Part shown: piece by piece, positions 33,217-42,707 of the stretch
How the letters are laid out: each line of letters starts with the position of its first letter
Position numbering within the stretch: position 1 is the stretch's first letter
DNA from: CBDAQV01 sp965199335
GTDB lineage: Bacteria > Pseudomonadota > Alphaproteobacteria > CALMVH01
Assembly (NCBI GenBank): GCA_965199335.1
Contig: CBDAQZ010000003.1
Span: 1-64,000, forward strand
Reading direction: 5' to 3'
Length of the DNA stretch: 64,000 nt
Notes under the pieces: generated by a model
What the model was told of the DNA's origin: nothing
The model's input: the letters and a program-made list of their open reading frames with translations, nothing else
Database searches by the model: none
Translations under genes and position numbers: made by a program

Positions 33217-34509
33217 ATGCCCGTCACATTATTCGAATCCCAGGCGCCCCGCCCGCTGGCCGACCGCCTGCGCCCCCAGGCGCTGGCCGACGTCGTCGGT
33301 CAGCAGCATCTGCTGGGGCCCGAAGCGCCGATCGGGCGCATGGTAGCCGATCGCCGCCTGACCTCGATGATCCTGTGGGGGCCACCCGGCTGTGGTAAGA
33401 CCACCATCGCTCGCCTGCTGGCCATCGGCACCGATCTGCATTTCGAACCCCTGTCGGCCGTTTTTTCGGGCGTTGCCGATCTGCGCAAGATATTCGATGC
33501 CGCCGGCAAAAGGCGCGAGGCCGGGCAAGGCACGCTGCTGTTCGTCGACGAGATCCATCGCTTCAACCGGGCGCAACAGGATGGCTTCCTGCCCTATGTC
33601 GAGAACGGCACCGTAGTGCTGGTCGGTGCAACCACCGAGAATCCCAGTTTCGAGCTGAACGGCGCGTTGCTGTCGCGCGCCCAGGTCTTCGTGCTCAACC
33701 GTCTGGATAGCGCGGCTATGGAAGTTCTGTTGCAGCGCGCCGAAGTCGCCGAAAAACGCGCCCTGCCCCTGACGGATAGCGCGCGCCAGCACTTGAAAGC
33801 GCTGGCGGACGGCGACGGTCGCTTCGCCCTCAACCTGTGCGAGATGCTGTTCGCCCTGCCAGACGGCACGTTGCTGGACGAGCACAAGCTGACCGATGCG
33901 GTACAGCGTCGCGCCCCGCTGTACGACAAGAGCGAGGAAGGCCATTACAACCTGATCAGCGCGCTGCATAAATCGGTGCGCGGGTCGGATGTCGACGGGG
34001 CGCTGTACTGGTTCTGCCGCATGCTGGACGGCGGCGAAGACCCGCGTTACCTCGCCCGCCGCCTGACCCGCATGGCAATCGAGGATATCGGTCTTGCCGA
34101 CCCGCAGGCCCTGCCCATGGCGGTGGCGGCGTGGGAAACGTACGAGAGGCTAGGCTCGCCCGAGGGTGAGTTGGCGCTGGCGGAAATCGTCATCTACATG
34201 GCCAGCGCCCCAAAATCGAATGCCTCCTACATCGCGTACAAAGCGGCGATGGCCGCGGCGAAGACCCATGGCTCGCTGATGCCGCCCAAGCATATACTGA
34301 ATGCGCCGACCAAGCTGATGAAGACGCTAGGCTACGGCAAGGGATACGAATACGATCACGACGCGCCCGAGGCGTTCTCGGGCCAGAACTATTTTCCCGA
34401 CGACATGCCGCGGGAGATTTATTATCAGCCGGTCGAACGCGGCTTCGAGCGCGAACTGACCAAGCGGCTTGAATACTGGGCAAAGCTGCGGGAGGAAAGA
34501 ACCGGATAG
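33217..34509 (+). CDS. rarA: Replication-associated recombination protein A (AAA ATPase)
   Basis: A 430-residue AAA+ ATPase that acts at stalled replication forks (MgsA/RarA). LWGPPGCGKTTIARLLA is Walker A, LLFVDEIHRFNR Walker B and GATTENPSFELN sensor 1. The C-terminal RarA-specific domain (YKAAMAAAKTHGS) forms the tetramer. Length is normal. It is divergent from the 33083 gene. Confidence 0.95.
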   Translation: MPVTLFESQAPRPLADRLRPQALADVVGQQHLLGPEAPIGRMVADRRLTSMILWGPPGCGKTTIARLLAIGTDLHFEPLSAVFSGVADLRKIFDAAGKRREAGQGTLLFVDEIHRFNRAQQDGFLPYVENGTVVLVGATTENPSFELNGALLSRAQVFVLNRLDSAAMEVLLQRAEVAEKRALPLTDSARQHLKALADGDGRFALNLCEMLFALPDGTLLDEHKLTDAVQRRAPLYDKSEEGHYNLISALHKSVRGSDVDGALYWFCRMLDGGEDPRYLARRLTRMAIEDIGLADPQALPMAVAAWETYERLGSPEGELALAEIVIYMASAPKSNASYIAYKAAMAAAKTHGSLMPPKHILNAPTKLMKTLGYGKGYEYDHDAPEAFSGQNYFPDDMPREIYYQPVERGFERELTKRLEYWAKLREERTG

Positions 34510-34522
34510 TGCGAGCGGATTA

Positions 34523-35038
34523 CTATCCCAAATCGTTTGTAGGCGGACCGTTGGAAGGATCGCTCGTACTACGATGCAGTCCAACGGCAATCATCGCAAG
34601 ACTCGCCTGCGCATTGAATAGCGCTGAACAGAAAATAGCAGCATTCGATCTTTGCGCTATGGCTGGTGCGGTGAACCCCACCATATATCCTGTGTAGGAT
34701 GCGACCGTCGATAAAATGCCCATCGTACGCGGCGAGATGGGATTTGGTGCATCGACCAGTTCTTTTTTGAATCCTACGTCCATTACCTTGTCGGCAATAT
34801 AAGGTGCTACTGCTGGCATAAAAGGAAGCCCAAAGCCCAATACGTCAGAGGCGGCCGATGAGCTAGGAAGATTCATGATACCCAGATACTCAGAAGCCGC
34901 GCCTGCCATGGCACCGGCAACAAACTTGCCTGCAAGCACCGTATATTCGGGCTTGTACCACCGCCCGAAAAGCCGACGGACGGAACTGCCGATATCCAAT
35001 AAGGAGGCAAGTGGATCGGGAACTGCGATACTGGTCAT
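34523..35038 (-). CDS. Unknown 171-residue protein with hydrophobic segments
   Basis: An Ala/Gly/Ser-rich protein with several amphipathic to hydrophobic stretches (LAGKFVAGAMAGAASEYLG, GILSTVASYTGYMVGFTAPA, ALFNAQASLAMIAVGL) that may be membrane-associated. ATG 35038 follows GAGAG; an in-frame ATG at 35050 is possible. Codon use is less GC-biased than neighbours. No family recognised; convergent with rarA. Confidence 0.5.
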   Translation of the reverse strand: MTSIAVPDPLASLLDIGSSVRRLFGRWYKPEYTVLAGKFVAGAMAGAASEYLGIMNLPSSSAASDVLGFGLPFMPAVAPYIADKVMDVGFKKELVDAPNPISPRTMGILSTVASYTGYMVGFTAPAIAQRSNAAIFCSALFNAQASLAMIAVGLHRSTSDPSNGPPTNDLG

Positions 35039-35161
35039 ATTCTCTCGCATGAATCGTTTTTGCTCTTAAGAGCCGATCGTGTACTAATCTCTTATCGTCA
35101 CCATAAACGCATTCTTGCCAAAAGACAAACCTATTTTAACACTTCGTAAAGACATTTGCCC

Positions 35162-35533
35162 ATGAATTTCCTGGCCGTGGCGCTGGGTGGCGCGACCGGC
35201 AGCATGCTGCGCTATATCGGCGTGCTGTTCACGATCAAGATCGTAGGCGCGATGCCGTACTGGGCGACCCTGGGCATCAACCTGATCGGCTGCTTCGTCA
35301 TGGGCCTGTTCTCGCTGCTGGTCCTGCAACGGACAGACTGGCCCGAACCTGTACGGCTGGCACTGACCACCGGGCTGCTGGGCGGCTTCACCACATTCTC
35401 CTCCTTCTCGTTCGACGCTGGGCGACTGATCGACAACGGGACATACGGCATGGCGATTTTTTACATTACGGCATCGGTAGCGGGCGGGATTGCCGCCTTC
35501 TTCCTGGGCCAGCACATCGCGGGGCGCGTCTGA
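35162..35533 (+). CDS. crcB: Fluoride ion channel CrcB/Fluc
   Basis: A 123-residue four-helix protein that exports fluoride as a dual-topology dimer. GGATGSMLRY, NLIGCFVMGL and TGLLGGFTTFSSFS are the family signatures. The stop shares one base with the next start (TGATG), so it is coupled to the pseudouridine synthase gene. No fluoride riboswitch was recognised in the 110 bp upstream. Confidence 0.93.
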   Translation: MNFLAVALGGATGSMLRYIGVLFTIKIVGAMPYWATLGINLIGCFVMGLFSLLVLQRTDWPEPVRLALTTGLLGGFTTFSSFSFDAGRLIDNGTYGMAIFYITASVAGGIAAFFLGQHIAGRV

Positions 35534-36510
35534 TGGGATTTGTCCAGACGCTCGAGGTACAACCGGACGATGTCGACATGCGGCTGGACCGCTGGTTCGG
35601 CAGGCTGTACCCGCACATCAACCAGGGGCAGATCCAGAAGTTGCTACGCACCGGTCAGATCCGCGTCGACGGCAAGCGCGTCGAGGCGAAGACGCGGCTG
35701 GCGCCCGGCCAGATGGTGCGCATCCCGCCACTGCCCGAAGCCGGTCCGAAACCCGAGAAGCCACCGGTATCGGCCAAGGACGCCGAAGCATTGCGCCGGA
35801 TGATCCTGTACAAGGACGACTGGGTGATCGCGATCGACAAGCCGGCAGGCCTGGCCGTGCAGGGCGGCACCGGCCTCGACAAGCATCTGGACGGCATGCT
35901 GGACACGCTGGCGGTCGACGGCGAACGCCCGAAGCTGGTGCACCGCCTGGACCGCGAAACCTCCGGCGTCCTGCTGCTGGCGCGCAACCGGCGGGCGGCG
36001 CAGCTTCTGACCAAGAGCTTCCACGACCGCAAGGCGCGCAAATACTATTGGGCCGTCACCATCGGCGTACCGAAAATCCACCAGGGCAAGATCGATGCCT
36101 CGCTGACCAAGCAGGCCGCCCTGGGATCTGTGCGGCGCGGCGAACGCATGCAGGTCGACGAGGACGGCAAATACGCCTCGACCCTGTACCAGGTGGTCGA
36201 CCACGCGATGAAGGCCGCCTGGGTCGCGCTATGGCCGCTGACCGGGCGCACCCACCAGCTGCGCGCGCACATGGAGGCGATCGGCACGCCGATCTTGGGC
36301 GACCACAAATACCATAACCGCGAGAGCGAGATCGAACTGGCCGAGGAACCGCAGCGCCTGCACCTGCACGCCCGCCGCATCATCCTGCCTCACCCCAGCG
36401 GCAAGGGCACGCTGGACATCACCGCGCCGCTGCCCAATGACCTGAAACCGACCTGGAAATATTTCGGTTTCGGATCGAGTGATGGCGATCCGTTCAGGGA
36501 CGTCGAGTAG
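35533..36510 (+). CDS. rluC: RluA-family 23S rRNA pseudouridine synthase (RluC-like)
   Basis: A 325-residue enzyme that converts uridines in 23S rRNA to pseudouridine. An S4 RNA-binding domain (about 15-75, MRLDRWFGRLYP) comes first, then the catalytic domain with HRLDRETSGVLLLARN, where the Asp is the nucleophile. The length and S4 domain point to RluC or RluD; RluC is the more likely by context beside ATP12, as in many alphaproteobacteria. Confidence 0.9.
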   Translation: MGFVQTLEVQPDDVDMRLDRWFGRLYPHINQGQIQKLLRTGQIRVDGKRVEAKTRLAPGQMVRIPPLPEAGPKPEKPPVSAKDAEALRRMILYKDDWVIAIDKPAGLAVQGGTGLDKHLDGMLDTLAVDGERPKLVHRLDRETSGVLLLARNRRAAQLLTKSFHDRKARKYYWAVTIGVPKIHQGKIDASLTKQAALGSVRRGERMQVDEDGKYASTLYQVVDHAMKAAWVALWPLTGRTHQLRAHMEAIGTPILGDHKYHNRESEIELAEEPQRLHLHARRIILPHPSGKGTLDITAPLPNDLKPTWKYFGFGSSDGDPFRDVE

Positions 36511-36515
36511 GCCTG

Positions 36516-37211
36516 ATGCGTCGTTTCTATACGAATGTAACAATTACCGCGGTCGATAATGGCCACTCCATCCATCTCGACGGCAAGCCGGTCAAGACAC
36601 CGATGAAAACCTTGCTGACGGTCCGCACCGCAACCTTGGCCGAGGCCATCGCCGATGAATGGCGCGCGCAGGAAGTGTTCATCGTTCCGCATTCGATGCC
36701 GCTGACGCAGCTGGCCAGCACCGCGATCGACCGGGTGGCGCCCAATCTCGCGAACGTAATCGATGACCTGCTGGAATATGCCAAGACCGACCTGGTCTGC
36801 TACCGCGCCACGGAGCCGGATGAATTGGTCGCCTCGCAATCGGCACTGTTCGACCCATTGCTTGAATGGTTCGAGGAACAGACCGGCGCGGCGTTGGTCG
36901 TGGCGCGCGGCGTGATGCCGGTGGAGCAGCCGGACGAAACCATCGCCGCCGTTGCCGCCTGGCTGCAAACCAAATCTGCCGAGGCGGTGACGGCGATCCA
37001 GGTCGGTGCGGCACTCGCCTCGTCGCTGGTCATCGCGCTGGCTCTCAGCGACGGTGAGCTGGGCGGTGACCGGGCTTTCGAAGCCGCCAACTGCGATGAA
37101 CTGTACCAGATCAGGAAATGGGGCGAAGACGAAGACGCGCGGGAACGGCTGGACGCAGTTCGGCTGGAGTTTGCAGCACTGGAAAGATTCGTCGGGTTGA
37201 CTACCCTATAA
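36516..37211 (+). CDS. ATP12-family F1-ATPase assembly chaperone
   Basis: A 231-residue protein of the ATP12 family, which binds the alpha subunit before F1 assembly in mitochondria and alphaproteobacteria. RFYTNVTITAVDNG, HLDGKPVKTP and the AIADEWRAQ motif define the N-terminal domain; DLLEYAKTDLVCYRA and the conserved YQIRKWGEDEDA follow. It begins 5 bp after the pseudouridine synthase, same operon. This gene is a good marker for Alphaproteobacteria. Confidence 0.95.
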   Translation: MRRFYTNVTITAVDNGHSIHLDGKPVKTPMKTLLTVRTATLAEAIADEWRAQEVFIVPHSMPLTQLASTAIDRVAPNLANVIDDLLEYAKTDLVCYRATEPDELVASQSALFDPLLEWFEEQTGAALVVARGVMPVEQPDETIAAVAAWLQTKSAEAVTAIQVGAALASSLVIALALSDGELGGDRAFEAANCDELYQIRKWGEDEDARERLDAVRLEFAALERFVGLTTL

Positions 37212-37215
37212 CAAC

Positions 37216-37300
37216 GTCATTCCGACATGCGTGCAGCGCATCCGGAATCCATAGGCGGTTGATACATCGCATGGATTCCGGCGCTACGCTCCGGAATGAC
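37216..37300. repeat. Dispersed palindromic element, copy 3 (REP/BIME-like)
   Basis: An 85-bp copy: GTCATTCC ... GGAATGAC ends, left arm with CATGCG/CGCATC near-palindrome, right arm ATTCCGGCGC...GCTCCGGAAT. The linker keeps CCATAGG...ATGG. It lies between convergent ATP12 and phosphohexomutase genes and may act as a bidirectional 3' structure. Related to 8588 and 14182. Confidence 0.9.
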
Positions 37301-37308
37301 GAACTATG

Positions 37309-38694
37309 TCAAAACCCCGCCGGCGCCTCGATCCCGCTCTGCTTCAGCTGGTCCTTGATCTGGTCCTTCAGGTGTTCCAGCTTCGCCTCGTCCGACGCCT
37401 CGGCTCGCGCCACCAGCACGTTCTGCGTGTTGGACGCGCGCACCAGCCACCAACCGTCGGCCGTCTTCACACGCACGCCGTCGATGTCTGTGATGTCCAG
37501 GCCGCCGATCGCGGCCAGGCGGGCCTTGACCTCGCCGATGACCGCGAATTTGCGGCTTTCGTCGACCTCGAAACGGGTTTCGGGTGTATTGAATACCTTA
37601 GGCAGCTGGTCGAGCAGGTCGCCCAGCGTCTTGCCCGAGCGGCTGACCAGCGAGATCAAACGGACGGCGCAATACAGCGCGTCGTCGAAGCCGTACCATT
37701 TGTCGCCGAAGAAGATATGGCCGCTCATCTCGCCCGCCAGCGGCGATTTCGTCTCTGCCATCTTGGCCTTGATCAATGAGTGTCCGGTCTTCCACATCAA
37801 CGGCTTGCCGCCCAGCCGGGCGATCTCATCATACAGCACCTGGCTCGACTTCACCTCGCCGATGATCGTCGCCCCTGGATGGGTCTTCAGCACCTCGGCG
37901 GCATAGATCGCCAGCAGCTGATCGCCCCAGACGATACGCCCCTGCCCGTCCACCGCGCCGATGCGATCGGCGTCGCCATCGAAGGCGATGCCCAGGTCGC
38001 ACTTCTTGTCGGCGACCAGCTTCTGCAAATCGTGCAAGTTCTCGGCGACGGTAGGATCGGGATGGTGATGTGGGAAATTGCCGTCGATCTCGTCATAGAT
38101 GACTTCGTGCGTGCCAGGCAGCTTTGCGACCAGCTTGCGCAGCACTTCACCCGCCGCGCCGTTGCCGGAATCCCAGGCGACATGCAGCGGCTTCTCGCCC
38201 GTATAATCCTTCAGCAGGCGCTCGACATAGCGATCGCGCAGGTCGATCTCCTCCAGCGTGCCTTCGCCTTTCTCGTGGTCGCCGGCGCTCGAGATGCGCC
38301 CCATTTCCAGGATCGCCTCTCCGTAAACGGGGCCGCTGTAATGCAGCATCTTGAAACCGTTATATTCCGACGGGTTGTGCGACCCGGTGATCATGATGCC
38401 GGCGGAGGTGTGCAGTTCCTTGACCGCGTAATACAACATCGGCGTCGGTCCCAGGCCGACGGAGATGACGTTGATGCCGGTCGAGCGTACGCCCTCGATC
38501 ACCCTGGCGGCCATCTCCGGCGAGCTCTGGCGGCCATCGTAGCCGACGGCGATCGTATCGCCGCCCAGGCGCTTGACCATCGTGGCGAAGCTGCGTCCCA
38601 GAGCGGTCGCATCCGAGGTGTGCAATGTCTTACCGACAACGCCGCGGACGTCATATTCGCGCAGGATGGTCGGATGAAAGTCGTATGCGGTCAT
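37309..38694 (-). CDS. Phosphomannomutase/phosphoglucomutase
   Basis: A 461-residue alpha-D-phosphohexomutase that interconverts hexose 1- and 6-phosphates for sugar-nucleotide synthesis. TGSHNPSEYN holds the phosphorylated Ser, FDGDADR the magnesium loop, GEMSGHIFF the sugar loop and the C-terminal RASNTQNVL the phosphate loop. It is AlgC-like (length 450-465). It overlaps ugd by 4 bp (ATGA); with galU and ugd it forms a UDP-glucose/UDP-glucuronate supply unit. Confidence 0.92.
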   Translation of the reverse strand: MTAYDFHPTILREYDVRGVVGKTLHTSDATALGRSFATMVKRLGGDTIAVGYDGRQSSPEMAARVIEGVRSTGINVISVGLGPTPMLYYAVKELHTSAGIMITGSHNPSEYNGFKMLHYSGPVYGEAILEMGRISSAGDHEKGEGTLEEIDLRDRYVERLLKDYTGEKPLHVAWDSGNGAAGEVLRKLVAKLPGTHEVIYDEIDGNFPHHHPDPTVAENLHDLQKLVADKKCDLGIAFDGDADRIGAVDGQGRIVWGDQLLAIYAAEVLKTHPGATIIGEVKSSQVLYDEIARLGGKPLMWKTGHSLIKAKMAETKSPLAGEMSGHIFFGDKWYGFDDALYCAVRLISLVSRSGKTLGDLLDQLPKVFNTPETRFEVDESRKFAVIGEVKARLAAIGGLDITDIDGVRVKTADGWWLVRASNTQNVLVARAEASDEAKLEHLKDQIKDQLKQSGIEAPAGF

Positions 38695-40019
38695 AGCTTG
38701 TTTCCTCTTTTGGCCGAGGGACGGCCGATGGAATGATAGTCGAAACCTTCCGCCGAGATTTCGGCGGGTTTGTAGACGTTGCGCAGATCGATCATGACCC
38801 GGGTGGCCATGCTCGACCCGATGCGATCAAGTTGCAGCGCGCGGAATTCGTTCCATTCGGTCAGGATCACGACCGCATGGGCGCCTTGGACGGCGTCGTA
38901 GGGATCGGCGGCCCAGCGCACATGCGGCAGCAGTTTCCCGGCCTCGTGCATGGCGGCGGGATCGTAGGCGACGACTGTCGCGCCCTCCTGCTGCAATGCG
39001 GGAATGATGTCCAGGCTGGGCGCATCTCGCATGTCGTCGGTGTTGGGTTTGAAGGCCACGCCCAGGACCGCGATGGTCTTGCCCGAAACCGATCCGCCGC
39101 AGGCATCGGAGATGCGCGCCGCCATGGCGCGCTTGCGCTTGTCATTGACGTCGATGACCGTTTCTACGATCCGGATCGGCGAGCCGTTGTCCTGCCCGAT
39201 GCGTGCCAGCGCCAGCGTGTCCTTGGGAAAGCACGATCCGCCGAACCCCGCGCCCGCGTGAAGGAACTTGCGGCCGATGCGTCCGTCGAGGCCGATGCCG
39301 CGCGCGACGTCCTGCACGTCGGCCCCCAGTTTCTCGCACAGATCGGCGATCTCGTTGATGAAGGTGATCTTGGTGGCCAGGAACGCGTTCGCCGCGTACT
39401 TGGTCATCTCCGCTGTTTCCAGCGTCGTGAATACGATCGGCGTTTCGATCAAATAGAGTGGGCGATACAGGGCGCGCAGCAAGTCGCGCGCACGATCCGT
39501 GGGCGTGCCGATCACCACGCGGTCGGGACGCATGAAATCGTTGATCGCCGATCCTTCGCGCAGGAATTCCGGGTTCGAGCATACGTCGAAATCGGCGGTC
39601 GGATTTGCCTTGCGGATTATGCTTTCGACCTCGCGCGCCGTTCCAACCGGAACCGTCGATTTGGTGACGATGACGGTATATCCGGTGAGCGCCACCGCAA
39701 TCTCGCGCGCGGCATCGTAGACATAGGTCAGGTCGGCATGGCCATCGCCGCGGCGGGACGGAGTGCCTACGGCGATGAAAACCGCATCGGCATCCGCGAC
39801 TGCGCTGACCAGGTCGCCGGAAAAGGAAAGCCGACCGGCCTTGACGTTCTTGGCGACCAGATTGTCCAGTCCCGGCTCATAGATCGGGATCTCGCCGCGT
39901 TGCAATCTTTCCAGCTTGCCCGCATCCTTGTCGATACAGACCGTTTCGACGCCGAACTCCGAAAAGCAGGCGCCTGAAACCAGCCCAACATAGCCGGCGC
40001 CGATCATGGCGATTTTCAT
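38691..40019 (-). CDS. ugd: UDP-glucose 6-dehydrogenase
   Basis: A 442-residue NAD-dependent enzyme that makes UDP-glucuronate for surface polysaccharides. GAGYVGLVSGACF is the NAD-binding loop, GAGFGGSCFPKD holds the catalytic Cys, and LGVAFKPNTDDMRDAPS marks the C-terminal domain. The length is normal. It lies between galU (12-bp gap) and the phosphohexomutase (4-bp overlap). Confidence 0.96.
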   Translation of the reverse strand: MKIAMIGAGYVGLVSGACFSEFGVETVCIDKDAGKLERLQRGEIPIYEPGLDNLVAKNVKAGRLSFSGDLVSAVADADAVFIAVGTPSRRGDGHADLTYVYDAAREIAVALTGYTVIVTKSTVPVGTAREVESIIRKANPTADFDVCSNPEFLREGSAINDFMRPDRVVIGTPTDRARDLLRALYRPLYLIETPIVFTTLETAEMTKYAANAFLATKITFINEIADLCEKLGADVQDVARGIGLDGRIGRKFLHAGAGFGGSCFPKDTLALARIGQDNGSPIRIVETVIDVNDKRKRAMAARISDACGGSVSGKTIAVLGVAFKPNTDDMRDAPSLDIIPALQQEGATVVAYDPAAMHEAGKLLPHVRWAADPYDAVQGAHAVVILTEWNEFRALQLDRIGSSMATRVMIDLRNVYKPAEISAEGFDYHSIGRPSAKRGNKL

Positions 40020-40031
40020 GATGCTATCTTT

Positions 40032-40916
40032 CTAGAGCAGGGCGGTGATGGCTGCGCGGACCTTGTCGCCGATATCCTTGCGCTTCAACGCAAACGCGAC
40101 ATTGGCCTCGATGAAGCCGACCTTGTCGCCGCAATCGTAGCGCTTGCCCTCGAAACGCAGGCCGTGAAACGGCTGCCGGCCGATCAGAGCCGCCATGCCG
40201 TCGGTCAATTGTATCTCGCCGCCCGCACCCTTGCGCGCACCGGCAAGCTCCTTGAAAACCTCAGGCTGCAAAATGTAGCGACCGATGATCGACAGGGTCG
40301 ACGGCGCTTCCTCAGGCTTCGGCTTTTCAACCAGGCCACGGATTTTGGCGACCTTGCCGTCATCGCTTTCGACATCCAGGATTCCGTAGCGGCTGGTGTG
40401 TTCGCGCGGCACGTCGACGACGGCGACCATGTTGCCGCCAAGATTGCGATGCGCCGCCGTCATCTGCGCCAGGCAGGGCGTGTCGGCCAGGATCACGTCG
40501 TCGCACAGCAGCACGGCGAATGGCTCGTCGCCGACCAGGTCGCGGGCGCACCAGACGGCGTGACCGAGGCCGAGCGGTTCGGGCTGGCGCACGGCGCTCA
40601 GTTTCCCCGGTTCGATCTGGCAGGCTTTCACCAGCGCGATCTCCGCTGTCTTGCCGCGCGCTTCCAGCGTCCGCAACAACTCGGGCGAGATGTCGAACTG
40701 ATCCTCGATCATCGATTTGCCGCGGCTGGTCACGAATATGAATTCCTCTATCCCTGCCGCCCGCGCCTCCTCGACCGCGTTCTGCACCAGCGGCATGTCG
40801 ACCAGCGGCAACATCTCCTTGGCCATCACCTTGGTGGCAGGAAGAAAGCGTGTGCCGAGACCGGCGATCGGGAATACCGCCTTGCGGACGGGGGCGTGGG
40901 TCATCGTGTCTGCCAT
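40032..40916 (-). CDS. galU: UTP-glucose-1-phosphate uridylyltransferase
   Basis: A 294-residue enzyme that makes UDP-glucose from glucose-1-phosphate and UTP. AGLGTRFLPATKVMAKEMLP is the nucleotide-binding signature, followed by the usual VEKPKPEEAPS motif. It feeds Ugd directly downstream. MipZ lies 22 bp upstream in the same direction. Confidence 0.96.
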   Translation of the reverse strand: MADTMTHAPVRKAVFPIAGLGTRFLPATKVMAKEMLPLVDMPLVQNAVEEARAAGIEEFIFVTSRGKSMIEDQFDISPELLRTLEARGKTAEIALVKACQIEPGKLSAVRQPEPLGLGHAVWCARDLVGDEPFAVLLCDDVILADTPCLAQMTAAHRNLGGNMVAVVDVPREHTSRYGILDVESDDGKVAKIRGLVEKPKPEEAPSTLSIIGRYILQPEVFKELAGARKGAGGEIQLTDGMAALIGRQPFHGLRFEGKRYDCGDKVGFIEANVAFALKRKDIGDKVRAAITALL

Positions 40917-40938
40917 GTCGTTGGAAATTTTGTGTGGA

Positions 40939-41760
40939 TCACGCCGCGTTGCTTTCGGCAGCGGCGGGCTGGATTCGGGGCTGCTTGCTGCCCTGCAGGA
41001 TGGTTTCGATCAGCGAGCGCACCTCGTGACGCGCGGCGATCTGGCTCATGGTCAGGCCGCCGCTGCGCGGATCGAGCAGGGTCAGGCCCTTGAGAAACAA
41101 TTCGCGGAAGATGACGCGTTCGCCGAAGCCATGCGCCAGCCGGAAGCCGATGCGGCGCGACAGCTTCTCCATGATGTCGGCGATGTCGCGCTTGTTGCGT
41201 GCGTCAAGATGTCCCAGCCGGTTGCGCATCACCACCCAGTCGATGCTGCCGCGATCGCGCAGGGCGCGCTGCTTGCGCTGATCCCATACCATTTCGCTGT
41301 AGACGCTGGGGCCGGTGATGGCATGCGTCTCGGGATCGATCTTGGCCAGCAGGTCGAGGTCGATGAAGCTGTCGTTGATCGGCGTGACCAGCGTATCGGC
41401 ATAGGAATGGCCGAGGCGACTGAGGAAATTGTCGGTGCCGGGCGTATCGATGATGATCGTCGTGCAGTCCTCGGACAGGCGCGCGATTGCATCGGCCAGA
41501 CGTTCGCGCTCCTCCGTCTCGTTGCTGCGCGGGATCGGCATGTGACGCGGCATGGGAAGACGACCCGGATCGGATGCCTTTGCCGCGCGATCGCGGTGCT
41601 CCAGATAGCGGGTCAGCGTTCCCTGGCGCAGATCGAGGTCGATCGTGCCGACCTTGTGGCCCTGAAGCATGAGTCCGACGGCAACGTGAAGCGCGGCGGT
41701 CGACTTGCCGGAGCCGCCCTTTTCGTTGCCGAAAACGATGATCGAAGGTTTCCCATTCAT
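40939..41760 (-). CDS. mipZ: Division-plane positioning ATPase MipZ
   Basis: A 273-residue ParA/MinD-superfamily ATPase that in Alphaproteobacteria forms a gradient from the ParB-bound origin and restricts FtsZ to midcell. The deviant Walker A (GNEKGGSGKST), switch region TIDLDLRQGTLTRYL and IIIDTPGTDN are present; MRNRLGHLDARNKRDI is typical of MipZ. The gene is coupled to the upstream nucleoside hydrolase by a 4-bp overlap. Confidence 0.93.
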   Translation of the reverse strand: MNGKPSIIVFGNEKGGSGKSTAALHVAVGLMLQGHKVGTIDLDLRQGTLTRYLEHRDRAAKASDPGRLPMPRHMPIPRSNETEERERLADAIARLSEDCTTIIIDTPGTDNFLSRLGHSYADTLVTPINDSFIDLDLLAKIDPETHAITGPSVYSEMVWDQRKQRALRDRGSIDWVVMRNRLGHLDARNKRDIADIMEKLSRRIGFRLAHGFGERVIFRELFLKGLTLLDPRSGGLTMSQIAARHEVRSLIETILQGSKQPRIQPAAAESNAA

Positions 41761-42707
41761 AGTTGCGACAATCTATCCGCGAGGAGGTTAAAAAATCCAT
41801 CGGAATCGATTTCGTGCAGCACGGTGACGTTGGCAGGCTTGCCGGTGACGCCCCACCAGTCGGCGACAACCATTCCCATCGTCCTTTCAGATTGCGTCTC
41901 GACCTCTGCAAATATCTGTTTTGACTTGAAAAGTTGCGGTGCGATCAGCCAAGCGATGATGCAGGGATCGTGAATGGGGCCGCCCGCCAATCCCATCTTC
42001 TCGACATCGTAGCGGCTGTAGAAGGTCATTATGTCTGCGACATGGGCCGTCATCCGTGTTCCGACCGCGCGAATCGCAGCGATCCGTTCCGGCGTCGCCA
42101 GCGTCGCATGGGTCAGATCGAGCGGGGCAAGCACCAGTTTGGCGCCGCTTTCGAAGACGATCCGGGCGGCATGGGGATCGTTGGCGAAATTGGTTTCGGC
42201 GGCGATGAACGTATTGTGGTTGCTGCCGGCGAACAACGATCCGCCCATGATGGCGATCCGGTCCAGCCGCCCGGCGATGCGCCGATCCTTGACGATCGCC
42301 AGCGCCACGTTGGTCAGCGGCCCCAATGCACACAGGGTGATCGAACCCGGCGGATGCGCCATCACCGTATCGATAATGAAATCCACCGCATGCCGGTTGC
42401 CGGGCTGCATGACCGGATCGGGCAGGTCGAGTTCGGCCATGCCGTCGCTGCCATGCACGATTTCGGCGGTATCGAGCGGGACAAGCATCGGAACAGGGCA
42501 GCCGGGGTAAACCCCGATATCGGGACGGTCCACCAGCTCGCAGAGCTTGAGCGCGTTGCCCGTGGTGCGATCGATGGTGGAATTGCCCATGATCGTCGTG
42601 ATCCCAAGAACCTCGATATCCGGCGAGGCGAGGGCCAGCAGCAACGCGATCGCGTCGTCGCACCCCGGGTCGGTATCTATGATGATCTGCCGCTTCGGCT
42701 GGATCAT
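41757..42707 (-). CDS. Inosine/uridine-preferring nucleoside hydrolase
   Basis: A 316-residue calcium-dependent hydrolase that splits nucleosides to base and ribose. IDTDPGCDDAIALLLAL is the calcium-binding motif, and the late HDPCIIAWL carries the catalytic His. No signal peptide is evident. It overlaps the upstream phosphoesterase and downstream mipZ by 4 bp each. With the exported phosphoesterase it could complete nucleotide scavenging. Confidence 0.93.
   Translation of the reverse strand: MIQPKRQIIIDTDPGCDDAIALLLALASPDIEVLGITTIMGNSTIDRTTGNALKLCELVDRPDIGVYPGCPVPMLVPLDTAEIVHGSDGMAELDLPDPVMQPGNRHAVDFIIDTVMAHPPGSITLCALGPLTNVALAIVKDRRIAGRLDRIAIMGGSLFAGSNHNTFIAAETNFANDPHAARIVFESGAKLVLAPLDLTHATLATPERIAAIRAVGTRMTAHVADIMTFYSRYDVEKMGLAGGPIHDPCIIAWLIAPQLFKSKQIFAEVETQSERTMGMVVADWWGVTGKPANVTVLHEIDSDGFFNLLADRLSQL

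Noticed and set aside
35051..35161. Fluoride riboswitch upstream of crcB
   Set aside because: The region contains only a vague ATAAACGC resemblance; the GG-GATGG and closing GCTGATGA elements of the crcB motif are missing.
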